From contig NZ_RHHQ01000007.1 in the NCBI RefSeq assembly GCF_003710825.1, forward strand, positions 62,001-126,000: a stretch of 64,000 nt of DNA, given 5' to 3'. Below, piece after piece: positions 34,104 to 42,398 of this stretch. The position numbers were made by a program, and so were the translations under genes. Positions within the stretch are counted from its first letter, which is position 1; each line of letters starts with the position of its first letter. The DNA comes from Brevibacillus fluminis (GTDB lineage Bacteria; Bacillota; Bacilli; Brevibacillales; Brevibacillaceae). The notes under the pieces were generated by a model. It searched no databases. It saw only the letters and a program-made list of their open reading frames with translations, and had not been told where the DNA came from.

Positions 34104-35275
34104 TGGAATTTGCAACCCGATTGCTGCATGGCACAAGCGGAATTGATTCGGTTACCGGAGCATCCAGCATTCCGATTTTCCAAGCGTCTACGTTCCACCA
34201 GTTCGATATCGATAAGCCCGGGACGTTTGACTATGCACGTTCCGGCAATCCGACCCGTCAAGCATTGGAGGAGGCGATCGCACATCTGGAAGGCGGCGCG
34301 CGCGGATTTGCGTTCTCGTCCGGCATGGCGGCGATCTCCAGCGTATTCCTGCTCTTTTCCGCTGGTGACCATCTGGTTGTATCGGAAGACGTGTACGGCG
34401 GGACGTTCCGCATCCTGACGAAGGTGCTTACCCGTTTCGGCATCGAGGCCACCTTCGTGGATACGACAAAGCCCGAGCTGGTGGAAGCGGCGATCAAGCC
34501 GACGACTAAAGGGATATACTTGGAGACGCCGTCCAACCCGACGCTGAAAGTAACGGATCTGCGAACAGTTTGCGCAATTGCCAAAAAACACGGATTGCTG
34601 TCCATCGTCGATAATACGTTTTTGACGCCATATTACCAGCGTCCATTGGAGCTGGGAGCCGATATCGTGATCCACAGCGCCACCAAGTTCATCGGCGGCC
34701 ACAGCGACGTGGTTGCAGGTCTGGCAGTGACTCACGATGAGGAGCTGGGCAGTCAGCTGTATACAATCCAAAACGGCTTCGGCGCGGTGCTCGGTGCGCA
34801 AGACTGTTGGCTCGTCATGCGTGGTCTCAAAACACTGAAGACACGACTCGATGCAAGCACGGCGTCAGCGGGCAAGCTGGCGGAATGGCTTACTGCACAG
34901 CCAGGTGTGGAGCATGTTTACTATACGGGCTTGGCCTCGCATCCCGAGCACTTTTTGCAGCAGCGCCAAGCGAGTGGCCACGGAGCGGTTTTGTCGTTCC
35001 GCCTCGCCGGACGCCCGCAGGTGAAGGCGTTCTTCGATGCCGTCAAGCTGCCGCTTGTAGCCGTGAGTCTAGGAGCAGTCGAAAGCATTTTGTCCTATCC
35101 TGCGATGATGTCGCATGCGTCCATGCCGGTAGAAGAGCGCGCGGCGCGGGGCATTACCGACGGCTTGATCCGCCTGTCCGTCGGTCTGGAGGATATCGAG
35201 GACCTCAAAGTGGATTTGGCCCAGGCGCTCGCTGCAGCAGCCAAGGTCCAGCAAATCACGGCAAGCGCGGTTTAG
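34103..35275 (+). CDS. metC: Cystathionine beta-lyase
   Basis: 390 residues, paralogous to MetI over its whole length. YARSGNPTRQALEEAIAHLE near the N-terminus and VIHSATKFIGGHSDVVAGL with the PLP lysine. It splits cystathionine to homocysteine, pyruvate and ammonia. It overlaps metI by one base and is under the same SAM riboswitch. Naming between metI and metC rests on order in B. subtilis. Confidence 0.9.
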   Translation: MEFATRLLHGTSGIDSVTGASSIPIFQASTFHQFDIDKPGTFDYARSGNPTRQALEEAIAHLEGGARGFAFSSGMAAISSVFLLFSAGDHLVVSEDVYGGTFRILTKVLTRFGIEATFVDTTKPELVEAAIKPTTKGIYLETPSNPTLKVTDLRTVCAIAKKHGLLSIVDNTFLTPYYQRPLELGADIVIHSATKFIGGHSDVVAGLAVTHDEELGSQLYTIQNGFGAVLGAQDCWLVMRGLKTLKTRLDASTASAGKLAEWLTAQPGVEHVYYTGLASHPEHFLQQRQASGHGAVLSFRLAGRPQVKAFFDAVKLPLVAVSLGAVESILSYPAMMSHASMPVEERAARGITDGLIRLSVGLEDIEDLKVDLAQALAAAAKVQQITASAV

Positions 35276-35316
35276 AGGAAGGTCGGCTTTGCCCAGGAAA
35301 CGTGAAAATTTGCCAT

Positions 35317-35351
35317 GCCCGTTGCCGGAGATGCTAGCAGCGGGCTTTTTT
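35317..35351 (+). terminator. Rho-independent terminator
   Basis: GCCCGTTGC pairs with GCAGCGGGC (one G-T) over an 11-base loop, then six Ts. It ends metI-metC. Confidence 0.85.
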
Positions 35352-35467
35352 CTCTGATTCTGTGATTCGGAAGTCCAGATAAAAAAAGCTTGGCAAAACC
35401 AAGATTTGTCATGTGATAATGGAGAGGATGTACAGGCAATCGAAACGGTGAAAAAGGGGAATCCTCT

Positions 35468-35881
35468 ATGTTGCTCGACCAAAAACGTTCAGCATTGCTC
35501 GTAGAGAAAGCGCTTTCAGAAGGGATGAGGCTCGGCATTTTCATTTCGGTCGCGGTGGTGGACGAAGCGGCCCACCTGCTCGCATTTTCACGCCACAAAG
35601 AAGCGGAGATCGTCAGTATTACGCTTGCCCAGGACAAAGCGTACACGGCGCTCGTCAACCGAATGTCGACGGCGCAGCTCGGGAAAATGTGTGAGCCTGG
35701 CGCAGAGCTGTATGGCTTGCAGCATAATCTCGGCGGCAGGATGGTCATATTCGGAGGAGGAGTCCCGATTCGGGACGGACACAACCGTTTGATCGGCGCC
35801 ATCGGTGTGAGCGGCGGAACGGTGGAGGAAGACATCCGCTGTGCCGAAGCGGCGATTCAGAGCTTGCTGGAATCGCTTTGA
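35468..35881 (+). CDS. GlcG/HbpS-family (DUF336) protein
   Basis: 137 residues. ISVAVVDEAAHLLAFSR, ITLAQDKAYTA and GGRMVIFGGGVPIRDGHNRLIGAIGVSGGTVEEDIRCA (in pieces) match the GlcG/HbpS/PduO C-terminal fold, which binds haem, cobalamin-related ligands or small molecules. The actual role is unknown. GGGGAATCC upstream is a modest ribosome site. It is monocistronic, in front of the HesB-like gene. Confidence 0.8.
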   Translation: MLLDQKRSALLVEKALSEGMRLGIFISVAVVDEAAHLLAFSRHKEAEIVSITLAQDKAYTALVNRMSTAQLGKMCEPGAELYGLQHNLGGRMVIFGGGVPIRDGHNRLIGAIGVSGGTVEEDIRCAEAAIQSLLESL

Positions 35882-35982
35882 GGGGGTTTGAATTCTGAAT
35901 CATCGGCCAACTTCTCCTACATTGACTTCCCAGAAAAGAAAGGTGTATGGTGAACGGGACAACGTATGGAGGGGGAACGAGC

Positions 35983-36270
35983 ATGGAACTGCGTGTAACG
36001 CCGGCGGCGATCGCTTGGTTTGAAGAAGAATGGGGCTTGGAAAAAGGCAAGCACGTGCGATTTTTTGCCCGTTATGGTGGGAGCAGCACGGTGCAGGACG
36101 GCTTTTCACTGGGCGTCGCCGTCGAAGAGCCGCGTGATGTCGCACTAGAAGCAGAAGTCAACGGCATCTTGTTCTACGTCGAAAAGGACGATATCTGGTA
36201 TTTGAATGAAAAGAACATGACCGTTGATTTTGATGCCAAGAAAAACGAAATTATATATGACTTTTCCTAG
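35983..36270 (+). CDS. HesB/YneR-like protein
   Basis: 95 residues. LRVTPAAIAWFEEEWGLEKGKHVRFFARYGG resembles A-type iron-sulfur carrier folds, but the three conserved cysteines are missing, as in the YneR/YadR subgroup. Iron-sulfur binding is therefore unlikely. GGAGGGGG 8 bases upstream fixes ATG 35983 over an in-frame ATG at 35947. It lies 32 bases before the lipoate ligase gene. Confidence 0.78.
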   Translation: MELRVTPAAIAWFEEEWGLEKGKHVRFFARYGGSSTVQDGFSLGVAVEEPRDVALEAEVNGILFYVEKDDIWYLNEKNMTVDFDAKKNEIIYDFS

Positions 36271-36302
36271 AAAAAAAGCAGGGCTCGCGAAGGAGGCTTA
36301 GC

Positions 36303-37289
36303 GTGAAATTTATCGATAATCAGGGGATTACCGACCCGCGTATCAATCTAGCTATTGAAGAATATGCATTGAAACAGCTTCCGAACGACGACGATTACCT
36401 GCTGTTTTACATAAACGAGCCGTCCATCATCATCGGCAAAAATCAGAACACCATCGAAGAAATTAACGCCGATTACGTCAGCGAGAACAACATTCACGTC
36501 GTGCGCCGTCTTTCTGGCGGTGGAGCGGTATACCACGACCTCGGCAACCTGAACTTCAGCTTCATCACCAATGACGATGGCGAATCATTCCACAATTTCA
36601 GCAAATTCACCAAGCCGGTGATCGAAGCGCTGAAGCAAATGGGTGTAAATGCAGAGCTGAGCGGACGCAACGACATTCAGGTCGGTGAACGTAAAATTTC
36701 TGGAAACGCACAGTATGCATCGAAAGGACGAATGTTCAGCCATGGCACGCTTCTGTTCGATTCGCAGATCGAGAGCGTCGTCTCGGCATTAAAGGTCAAT
36801 GCTGAGAAAATCCAGTCGAAAGGTATCAAATCGATCCGCAGCCGCGTCGCTAACATCACTGAATTCCTCACCGAGCGGATCACGATCGAGGAATTCCGCC
36901 AGCGCGTGCTTGCTTCGATTTTCAGCGGAGGCGATGTGGAGGAGTACAAGCTGACCGAGCAAGACTGGACCAGCATTCACGAGCTGTCACGCGAACGCTA
37001 CCAAAACTGGGACTGGAACTACGGGAAATCGCCGAAAAGCAATTTCCGCCAAACCAAGCGCTTTGACGCAGGCACGATCGAGGTGCAGCTTGTTATTGAA
37101 AAAGGCAGGATCGCCCAGGCAAAAATTTATGGCGATTTCTTTGGCGTTGCGGATGTCGCAGAAATCGAAGCGCAGCTGACCGGCGTTCCTTATGAGAAGG
37201 AAGCCGTCAGCCAAGTGTTTGCGGGCATTGAGCTAGGCAAGTATTTTGGCAAGATGGATGCAGAAACGCTGCTGCCGTTATTTTTCTAA
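36303..37289 (+). CDS. lplJ: Lipoate-protein ligase
   Basis: 328 residues. Catalytic-site blocks RRLSGGGAVYHDLGNLNFSF and ISGNAQYASKGRMFSHGTLL contain the lipoyl-AMP binding loop and conserved lysine region of LplA/LplJ; a C-terminal accessory domain follows residue 250. It activates free lipoate with ATP and transfers it to lipoyl domains. GTG start with GAAGGAGG upstream. The lipoyl-fold protein at 213-449 cannot be a substrate, as it lacks a lysine. Confidence 0.9.
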   Translation: MKFIDNQGITDPRINLAIEEYALKQLPNDDDYLLFYINEPSIIIGKNQNTIEEINADYVSENNIHVVRRLSGGGAVYHDLGNLNFSFITNDDGESFHNFSKFTKPVIEALKQMGVNAELSGRNDIQVGERKISGNAQYASKGRMFSHGTLLFDSQIESVVSALKVNAEKIQSKGIKSIRSRVANITEFLTERITIEEFRQRVLASIFSGGDVEEYKLTEQDWTSIHELSRERYQNWDWNYGKSPKSNFRQTKRFDAGTIEVQLVIEKGRIAQAKIYGDFFGVADVAEIEAQLTGVPYEKEAVSQVFAGIELGKYFGKMDAETLLPLFF

Positions 37290-37351
37290 CACGTAAGGCA
37301 AGAACACCTCGAGTAAAGTGGGCGGGCAACAATCAGGATTGGGGGCGAAAC

Positions 37352-37702
37352 ATGAAAGTCAAACGAATCGTCAGCAATATCCAAGCGCACGACCCGCAGG
37401 CAGCCAAACGTTTTTATCAGGATGTGCTCGGGCTCGACTTACTGATGGATCACGGATGGATCGCGACTTACGGCAGTGCGGAAGAAATGAGCATCCAGAT
37501 CAGCTTCGCCACCGAGGGCGGCTCCCATACGCCTGTGCCGGAACTCTCGATTGAGGTGGACGATGTTGATGCTGCTCACGAACGCATGCGGGAGGCGGGA
37601 TTTGCGATCGAATACGGACCGGCAGATGAACCGTGGGGCGTTCGGCGGTTTTATGTTCGCGACCCGTTCGGCAAGCTTGTCAACATTCTTGCACATCGCT
37701 AA
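37352..37702 (+). CDS. VOC-superfamily (glyoxalase-like) protein
   Basis: 116 residues with two beta-alpha-beta-beta-beta units: AKRFYQDVLGLDLLMDHGWI and VDAAHERMREAGFAI, ending GVRRFYVRDPFGKLVNILAH with the metal-type E/H region partly replaced. Enzymes or resistance proteins of this fold bind small ligands; no specific role can be given. GGGGGCG upstream. It is convergent with the DUF3906 gene. Confidence 0.82.
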   Translation: MKVKRIVSNIQAHDPQAAKRFYQDVLGLDLLMDHGWIATYGSAEEMSIQISFATEGGSHTPVPELSIEVDDVDAAHERMREAGFAIEYGPADEPWGVRRFYVRDPFGKLVNILAHR

Positions 37703-37728
37703 AACCACAGGCAGACCACACAAAAAAG

Positions 37729-37768
37729 AAAAGCGCAGTCGGATTGTTTGCGATCCGCTTGCGCTTTT
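37729..37768. terminator. Bidirectional terminator between convergent genes
   Basis: AAAAGCGCA..GGAT pairs with ATCC..TGCGCTTTT. A and T runs on the two sides serve both directions. Confidence 0.85.
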
Positions 37769-37784
37769 CATCTATTTGTTGACC

Positions 37785-37991
37785 TTACCGCGTTTCCAAA
37801 ATGTAGCCTTTTCCTTTTTCCACGTACTTCTTCTCCACGACCGAAATCTCCTTGATCGCGGGCGGAGTCAACAGCTGCCTGCGAAACTGGCTTTCTGCAT
37901 AGGAGAAGGCCTTCTCATCCGATTCTGCCAAGACAATGGCGGCGAATGATTCGTTCTCTACCGTGACAATTTCGACCTTGTATAAAAACAT
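37785..37991 (-). CDS. DUF3906 family protein
   Basis: 68 residues. MFLYKVEIVTVENESFAAIVLAES-type start (read in two pieces) and IKEISVVEKKYVEKGKGYILE match DUF3906 as found beside sulfite reductase genes in Bacillus. Small ferredoxin-like beta pattern, no cysteines. AGGAGGGA precedes ATG. It lies 36 bases after the sulfite reductase gene and is probably co-transcribed, so a role in sulfite reduction is inferred. Confidence 0.8.
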   Translation of the reverse strand: MFLYKVEIVTVENESFAAIVLAESDEKAFSYAESQFRRQLLTPPAIKEISVVEKKYVEKGKGYILETR

Positions 37992-38027
37992 CCGAATCCC
38001 TCCTATGCCATGCAGCGTTTTGTTTGC

Positions 38028-39650
38028 TTACACCGTTTCCAAAATTCGTTCGAGCTGAGCCTGTACCGCTTCATGCCCGACGCGGCGAACGAAGGAGTGG
38101 AATTTCTCTTCCTGTGCCGAGCGGTTTTCTTTATAGTACTCGATCAAGGCACCGATGACAGGTGCAACGCGGTCTCCGAGCACACGCCCTTTCAGACGCT
38201 TGTTGAAGCTGGCATCAGGGCCGAGGCTGCCGCCGACATGGATATCGAACGCATCCTGCATCCCTTGATCCGTTTTGACCAATGCGCCTTGCAGACCGAT
38301 GTCGGCGATTTGCTGCTGACCGCACGAGTTCGGGCAACCGTTCACATGCAGGCGAATCGGCGTGTCGATCTCCACGTTTTCGTCCAGCCAGGTTGCGATG
38401 GAAACCATCCGCGCTTTTGTCTCGACGATCGCCAGGTTGCAGTATTCATTTCCTGTGCAGGATACCGCGTAGCCGATGAAGGTGCGCGGGAATGGAGTCA
38501 AACGCGCAAGCAGCGGTTCAGCCAACAGCGCCTGCACATGCTCGTCCGGCACGTTTGGAATGATCAAGTTTTGCGAGTTACAGGCTCGAACGATTCCGGA
38601 ACCGTATTTGTCAGCCAAATCGGCGACGTTTTCGAATTCGTCGGCCGTCAGTCGGCCAACGGGCAAGAGCAATCCTACATAGTTGAGCCCCTCTTGCTTT
38701 TGTTTATGCACGCCGGTGAAGTAGCCTGCATTCCAGCCGACGGTGCGGTCGGTTCCGCGTTCTGGCATCGGTCCGATCAGCTCGATCAGCTTCTCCTGGA
38801 ATTTTTCCGGGCCCCAGTCAGCGACGAGGAATTTGAGACGCGCATGGTTCCGTTTTTCACGGTAGCCGTAGTCACGGAAAATGCGGGTGACGCCATCCGC
38901 CACTTTTTTAACTTCATGCTGCTGGATGAAAATGTCGAGCTGCTTGGCCAAAAACGGCTTTGCCGACAATCCTCCGCCAACCCATACGTGGAAGCCAAGC
39001 ACTTCCACGCCATCGACCACTTTGGAGGCAGGCGTAAAAGCGATGTCGTTGATTTCAGCGTGACCTGTATTGTAAATGTTGGACGAAATCGACATTTTGT
39101 ATTTGCGCGGCAAATTGGAGAACTCGCGGTTGAGCAGGAAGTAGTTTTCCAGCTCATACACCAGATCTGTGGTATCGAACAGCTCATTGGGATCAATTCC
39201 TGCCAGCGGGTTGCCGACAATCGTCCGCGGCACGTCACCACAGGCTTCATAAGAGAACATGCCGACTTTTTCCAGACGGGAAAAGATGTCCGGCAAGCTT
39301 TGCGTTGTCAGCCAGTGAAACTGGATCGCCTGACGTGTGGTTACGTCGATCACATCACGGCCGTAGACGCGGCTGATTTCAGCCAGCGTGCGGACTTGTC
39401 CGCTATTGAGAAAACCGGAAGGAATACGGACACGCATCATGAAAAATCCGTCGCCTTTCGGTTTTTGCTCATAAACGCCTGCCCATTTAAAAAATGTCAG
39501 GTCATCTTCAGTAAAGGCGTCATAGCCTTGATCAGCGATTTCTTTTATTTTTTCGATAATGTCCAAACCGTCCCGTTCAAGCTTCACCAGCTCCAGCTTG
39601 CTCAATTTGGATAAATCCGTTTCCCAGGGTCTAGTTACTGTCTCGCTCAT
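38028..39650 (-). CDS. Ferredoxin-type sulfite reductase (nitrite/sulfite reductase family)
   Basis: 540 residues. Two ferredoxin-like halves (RVRIPSGFLNSGQVRTLAEI and LLLPVGRLTADEFENVADLA) each precede a sirohaem domain. The 4Fe-4S/sirohaem cysteines are in SCTGNEYCNLA and NGCPNSCGQQQ. It reduces sulfite to sulfide using ferredoxin. Nitrite reductase is an alternative, but the divergent cysH-sat genes argue for sulfite. ATG 39650 has GGGGGATT upstream; a TTG at 39665 lies above the ribosome site. Confidence 0.9.
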   Translation of the reverse strand: MSETVTRPWETDLSKLSKLELVKLERDGLDIIEKIKEIADQGYDAFTEDDLTFFKWAGVYEQKPKGDGFFMMRVRIPSGFLNSGQVRTLAEISRVYGRDVIDVTTRQAIQFHWLTTQSLPDIFSRLEKVGMFSYEACGDVPRTIVGNPLAGIDPNELFDTTDLVYELENYFLLNREFSNLPRKYKMSISSNIYNTGHAEINDIAFTPASKVVDGVEVLGFHVWVGGGLSAKPFLAKQLDIFIQQHEVKKVADGVTRIFRDYGYREKRNHARLKFLVADWGPEKFQEKLIELIGPMPERGTDRTVGWNAGYFTGVHKQKQEGLNYVGLLLPVGRLTADEFENVADLADKYGSGIVRACNSQNLIIPNVPDEHVQALLAEPLLARLTPFPRTFIGYAVSCTGNEYCNLAIVETKARMVSIATWLDENVEIDTPIRLHVNGCPNSCGQQQIADIGLQGALVKTDQGMQDAFDIHVGGSLGPDASFNKRLKGRVLGDRVAPVIGALIEYYKENRSAQEEKFHSFVRRVGHEAVQAQLERILETV

Positions 39651-39690
39651 CAATGAATCCCCCAATTTTATTCACACTATTTTTGTCGGA

Positions 39691-39708
39691 ATACTTTGTA
39701 TGAAGTAT
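39691..39708. promoter_or_regulatory. 18-bp palindrome in the sulfite reductase/cysH divergent region
   Basis: ATACTT-TGTATG-AAGTAT is a perfect 6-base inverted repeat with a six-base spacer, 41 bases before the sulfite reductase start. It is a candidate operator for a sulfur regulator; which one cannot be told. Confidence 0.45.
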
Positions 39709-39768
39709 ACGTGTCATTTTTTGTCGGGTCAACAATTTTTTCATTGCTATTATCAAATCTTTTAGTTG

Positions 39769-39797
39769 TTGACAGAATAATCTGGAACGGATAATAT
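39769..39797 (+). promoter_or_regulatory. Promoter of cysH-sat
   Basis: TTGACA, 17-base spacer, TAATAT, about 115 bases before cysH. The remaining leader shows no recognised riboswitch. Confidence 0.7.
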
Positions 39798-39915
39798 GGG
39801 ATCAATGTAATTCCGATTGGAAAAGTATGAATAAAAAACATTGGGTAAACACGCACCCAGAAATTTGTTGCTTTCATAAGATGGAGAGCGAGTGCACAAG
39901 GAGGGAATGAAGCAG

Positions 39916-40617
39916 ATGGGAAACAACCGCAGCTTGACTGAGGAGGAGATTACGCTTCAAGCGTATCGACTGGAGGGGCAAAGCGCCTCAGACGTAATTA
40001 AATGGGCAACAGACCAATTTGGACTGGACATCGTCCTCGCATCCAGCTTCGGCGCCGAGGACGTCGTGCTGATTGATTTGCTGCACAAGGTGGCGCCTTC
40101 TACCCCGATCTTCTATTTGGACACGAACAAACACTTTGAAGAGACGTATCAAACAAGAGACCGCCTGGCCGAGCGCTACGGTGTTGACTTCATTCAAGTA
40201 CTGCCTGTCCTTACATTGGAGGAGCAAGCGCAGCAGCATGGCGACGAGCTGTGGAAGGCCGATCCGAATCTTTGCTGTAACATCCGCAAGGTAGAGCCGC
40301 TGACCCGCGTGCTTGGCCAGTTCCAGGCCTGGTTTACCGGGATACGCCGCGATCAGGCTCCTACCCGCGCGAATTCGAAAAAAATCGAGTGGGATAGCAA
40401 GTTCAACCTGGTCAAATTCAATCCGCTGGCAGACTGGACATCGGAGGATGTCTGGAAGTACATCCGCGAAAATGACGTTCCTTATAACCCGCTGCATGAC
40501 AACCACTATCCAAGCATCGGCTGTGATGTCTGCACCCGCCAGGTTATGCCGGGTGAAGATCCGCGAGCAGGACGATGGGCAGGATTCCAGAAAACAGAGT
40601 GCGGCTTGCACAAATAG
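39916..40617 (+). CDS. cysH: Phosphoadenylyl/adenylyl-sulfate reductase
   Basis: 233 residues. The P-loop-like region is SSFGAEDVVLIDLL, the substrate region TGIRRDQAPTRA and the catalytic Cys229 is in TECGLHK. Cysteines 120, 121, 203 and 206 (LCC, GCDVC) are those binding a 4Fe-4S cluster in assimilatory APS reductases, so it probably reduces APS directly. ATG 39916 sits 10 bases after AAGGAGGG; ATG 39907 is too close and GTG 39892 lies above it. It precedes sat by 15 bases. Confidence 0.92.
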   Translation: MGNNRSLTEEEITLQAYRLEGQSASDVIKWATDQFGLDIVLASSFGAEDVVLIDLLHKVAPSTPIFYLDTNKHFEETYQTRDRLAERYGVDFIQVLPVLTLEEQAQQHGDELWKADPNLCCNIRKVEPLTRVLGQFQAWFTGIRRDQAPTRANSKKIEWDSKFNLVKFNPLADWTSEDVWKYIRENDVPYNPLHDNHYPSIGCDVCTRQVMPGEDPRAGRWAGFQKTECGLHK

Positions 40618-40632
40618 AGGAGGAACATCACC

Positions 40633-41793
40633 ATGCCACAACCTACATCACTCCCGCACGGCGGCGTGCTTATCAATCGACTGGCTGATGCAGCGGCAAC
40701 TGGCGAACAACTTAATTCTCTTCCGGTTATCACTGTTGACAGCTGGGCGATTTCTGATATCGACTGCATTGGGATCGGGGCGTTTTCCCCGCTTACCGGC
40801 TTTTTGAATGAAGCCGATTACCAAAGCGTCGTGGAGTCGATGCGACTTGCCAATGGAACGATCTGGTCGATTCCGATCACTTTGGCCGTTGATGAATCCT
40901 ATCAGACTTTGTCAATAGGACAGCAAGTGCTGCTGCGCGGGGAGGATGGCGTCGATTACGCAATCCTGACGATTGAAAGCAAATACGTGCCTGACAAACA
41001 AAAGGAAGCCGTACAAGTTTATCGTACGGATGATTTGGAGCACCCTGGCGTCCGCAAGCTGTTTGAGCGTCCATCGCTTTATTTGGGCGGTCCGATCACG
41101 GTTTTGACGCGTCCCGAGCGCGCTCAATTCGGGGAATACTATTTCACGCCGGAAGAGACGCGTGCGATCTTTGCCGAAAAAGGCTGGCGCACGGTTGTCG
41201 GCTTCCAGACGCGCAACCCGGTCCACCGCGCACATGAGTACATCCAAAAAGTGGCGATGGAGACGGTTGACGGGCTGTTCCTCAATCCGCTCGTCGGCGA
41301 AACCAAATCCGATGATGTGCCGGCGGTTGTCCGGATGGAGAGCTATACTGCGCTTTTGCAAAACTACTATCCGGAAAACCGCGTCTTCCTCGGTGCCTTC
41401 CCTGCGGCCATGCGCTATGCAGGTCCGCGCGAGGCCGTCCACCATGCGATCGTGCGCAAAAACTACGGCTGCACGCATTTTATCGTCGGACGCGACCATG
41501 CGGGTGTGGGCAACTACTACGGAACGTATGACGCCCAGCACATTTTTGCTCAATTTTCACCGGAAGAAATCGGCATTTCGCTGATGTTCTTCGAGCACAG
41601 CTTCTACTGCACCGCGTGCTCCTCGATGGCAACGACCAAAACATGCCCGCACGACAAATCGGCACACCTGACCTTGTCAGGCACCAAAGTGCGTGAGCTG
41701 CTGCGCAGCGGCCAGGTACCGCCGCCGGAATTTTCACGTCCGGAAGTCGCAGCGATCCTGATCAAAGGGATGAGAGAAACAACCAACGTGTAA
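40633..41793 (+). CDS. sat: Sulfate adenylyltransferase (ATP sulfurylase)
   Basis: 386 residues, homo-oligomeric type without APS kinase domain. Active-site motifs are [13 protein letters not shown] and [30 protein letters not shown] carries the zinc-site cysteines seen in bacterial Sat. It makes APS from sulfate and ATP for CysH. GAGGAGG precedes ATG. No APS kinase gene is nearby. Confidence 0.96.
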   Translation: MPQPTSLPHGGVLINRLADAAATGEQLNSLPVITVDSWAISDIDCIGIGAFSPLTGFLNEADYQSVVESMRLANGTIWSIPITLAVDESYQTLSIGQQVLLRGEDGVDYAILTIESKYVPDKQKEAVQVYRTDDLEHPGVRKLFERPSLYLGGPITVLTRPERAQFGEYYFTPEETRAIFAEKGWRTVVGFQTRNPVHRAHEYIQKVAMETVDGLFLNPLVGETKSDDVPAVVRMESYTALLQNYYPENRVFLGAFPAAMRYAGPREAVHHAIVRKNYGCTHFIVGRDHAGVGNYYGTYDAQHIFAQFSPEEIGISLMFFEHSFYCTACSSMATTKTCPHDKSAHLTLSGTKVRELLRSGQVPPPEFSRPEVAAILIKGMRETTNV

Positions 41794-41802
41794 AAAAAGT
41801 GA

Positions 41803-41833
41803 AGCGAGCGCTGCTGAGCGCCCGCTTTTTTTT
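41803..41833 (+). terminator. Rho-independent terminator
   Basis: AGCGAGCGCT pairs with AGCGCCCGCT (one mismatch) over GCTG, then eight Ts. It ends cysH-sat. Confidence 0.85.
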
Positions 41834-41934
41834 GCGGGTAGATGTATCCGCTTACATCGAAAAAGCCCAAGGGATACCTCTGTTTGACTGATCATTCGTT
41901 CGGTGAAAAGTTCAGGTAAAAATATTTTGATTCG

Positions 41935-41963
41935 TTGACACTCAGAAAACCCCTAGCTATAAT
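41935..41963 (+). promoter_or_regulatory. Promoter of the ilv-leu operon
   Basis: Perfect consensus: TTGACA, 17-base spacer, TATAAT. The leader to ilvB is about 430 bases. Confidence 0.88.
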
Positions 41964-41976
41964 CAGTTTAACAATT

Positions 41977-41991
41977 TATTTTCAGACAACA
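41977..41991 (+). promoter_or_regulatory. Candidate CodY box
   Basis: TATTTTCAGACAACA matches 11 of 15 positions of the CodY consensus AATTTTCWGAAAATT and sits at the expected start of transcription. CodY control of ilv-leu is established in Bacillus; this site is inference. Confidence 0.4.
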
Positions 41992-42100
41992 ATAAACAAT
42001 TTCAAAAATTGTTGAATTGGAACTACACAGGAAATCGTGATCATTCGATCAATTCCGAGATCCTAATATCATAACAAGCATTGAAGAGGATAACTCTTAT

Positions 42101-42357
42101 TTTGTGTCCTTCACAGAGAGCCCGAGATGATGAGAAACGGGTAGGACACAGTAGGATGGCTCACCTCTGAGCTGCCGACTGAACGCTGCTACTGCAGTTA
42201 GTAGGTATAGGCCGACTGACCATCGTTAAATGGTCGCAGTCCAAGAGACTGCACAAGGTCGAGATTCCGTGAGGGCTCGACAAAATTGGGTGGTACCGCG
42301 AAACCTTTTCGCCCCAAGCAGACATATTACAAGTGTCGGGGAGAAAGGGTTTTTCTT
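42101..42357 (+). promoter_or_regulatory. T-box riboswitch, leucine
   Basis: Stem I base GTGTCCT pairs with AGGACAC. The specifier is read as CTC (Leu) at 42160-42162, before CTCTGAGC. The core TGGGTGGTACCGCG is at 42287-42300. A terminator AAACCTTTT..CCCC/GGGG..AAAGGGTTTTT runs 42301-42357. The same codon is used by the B. subtilis ilv-leu T-box. Confidence 0.92.
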
Positions 42358-42398
42358 ATTTTTTCAGATAGGAATTAATGGAGGATGGAGGAGAGAAC

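Noticed and set aside
38010..39614. Long plus-strand open frame opposite the sulfite reductase gene
   Set aside because: It is antisense to a gene with clear sirohaem motifs, has no ribosome site and no recognisable protein features.
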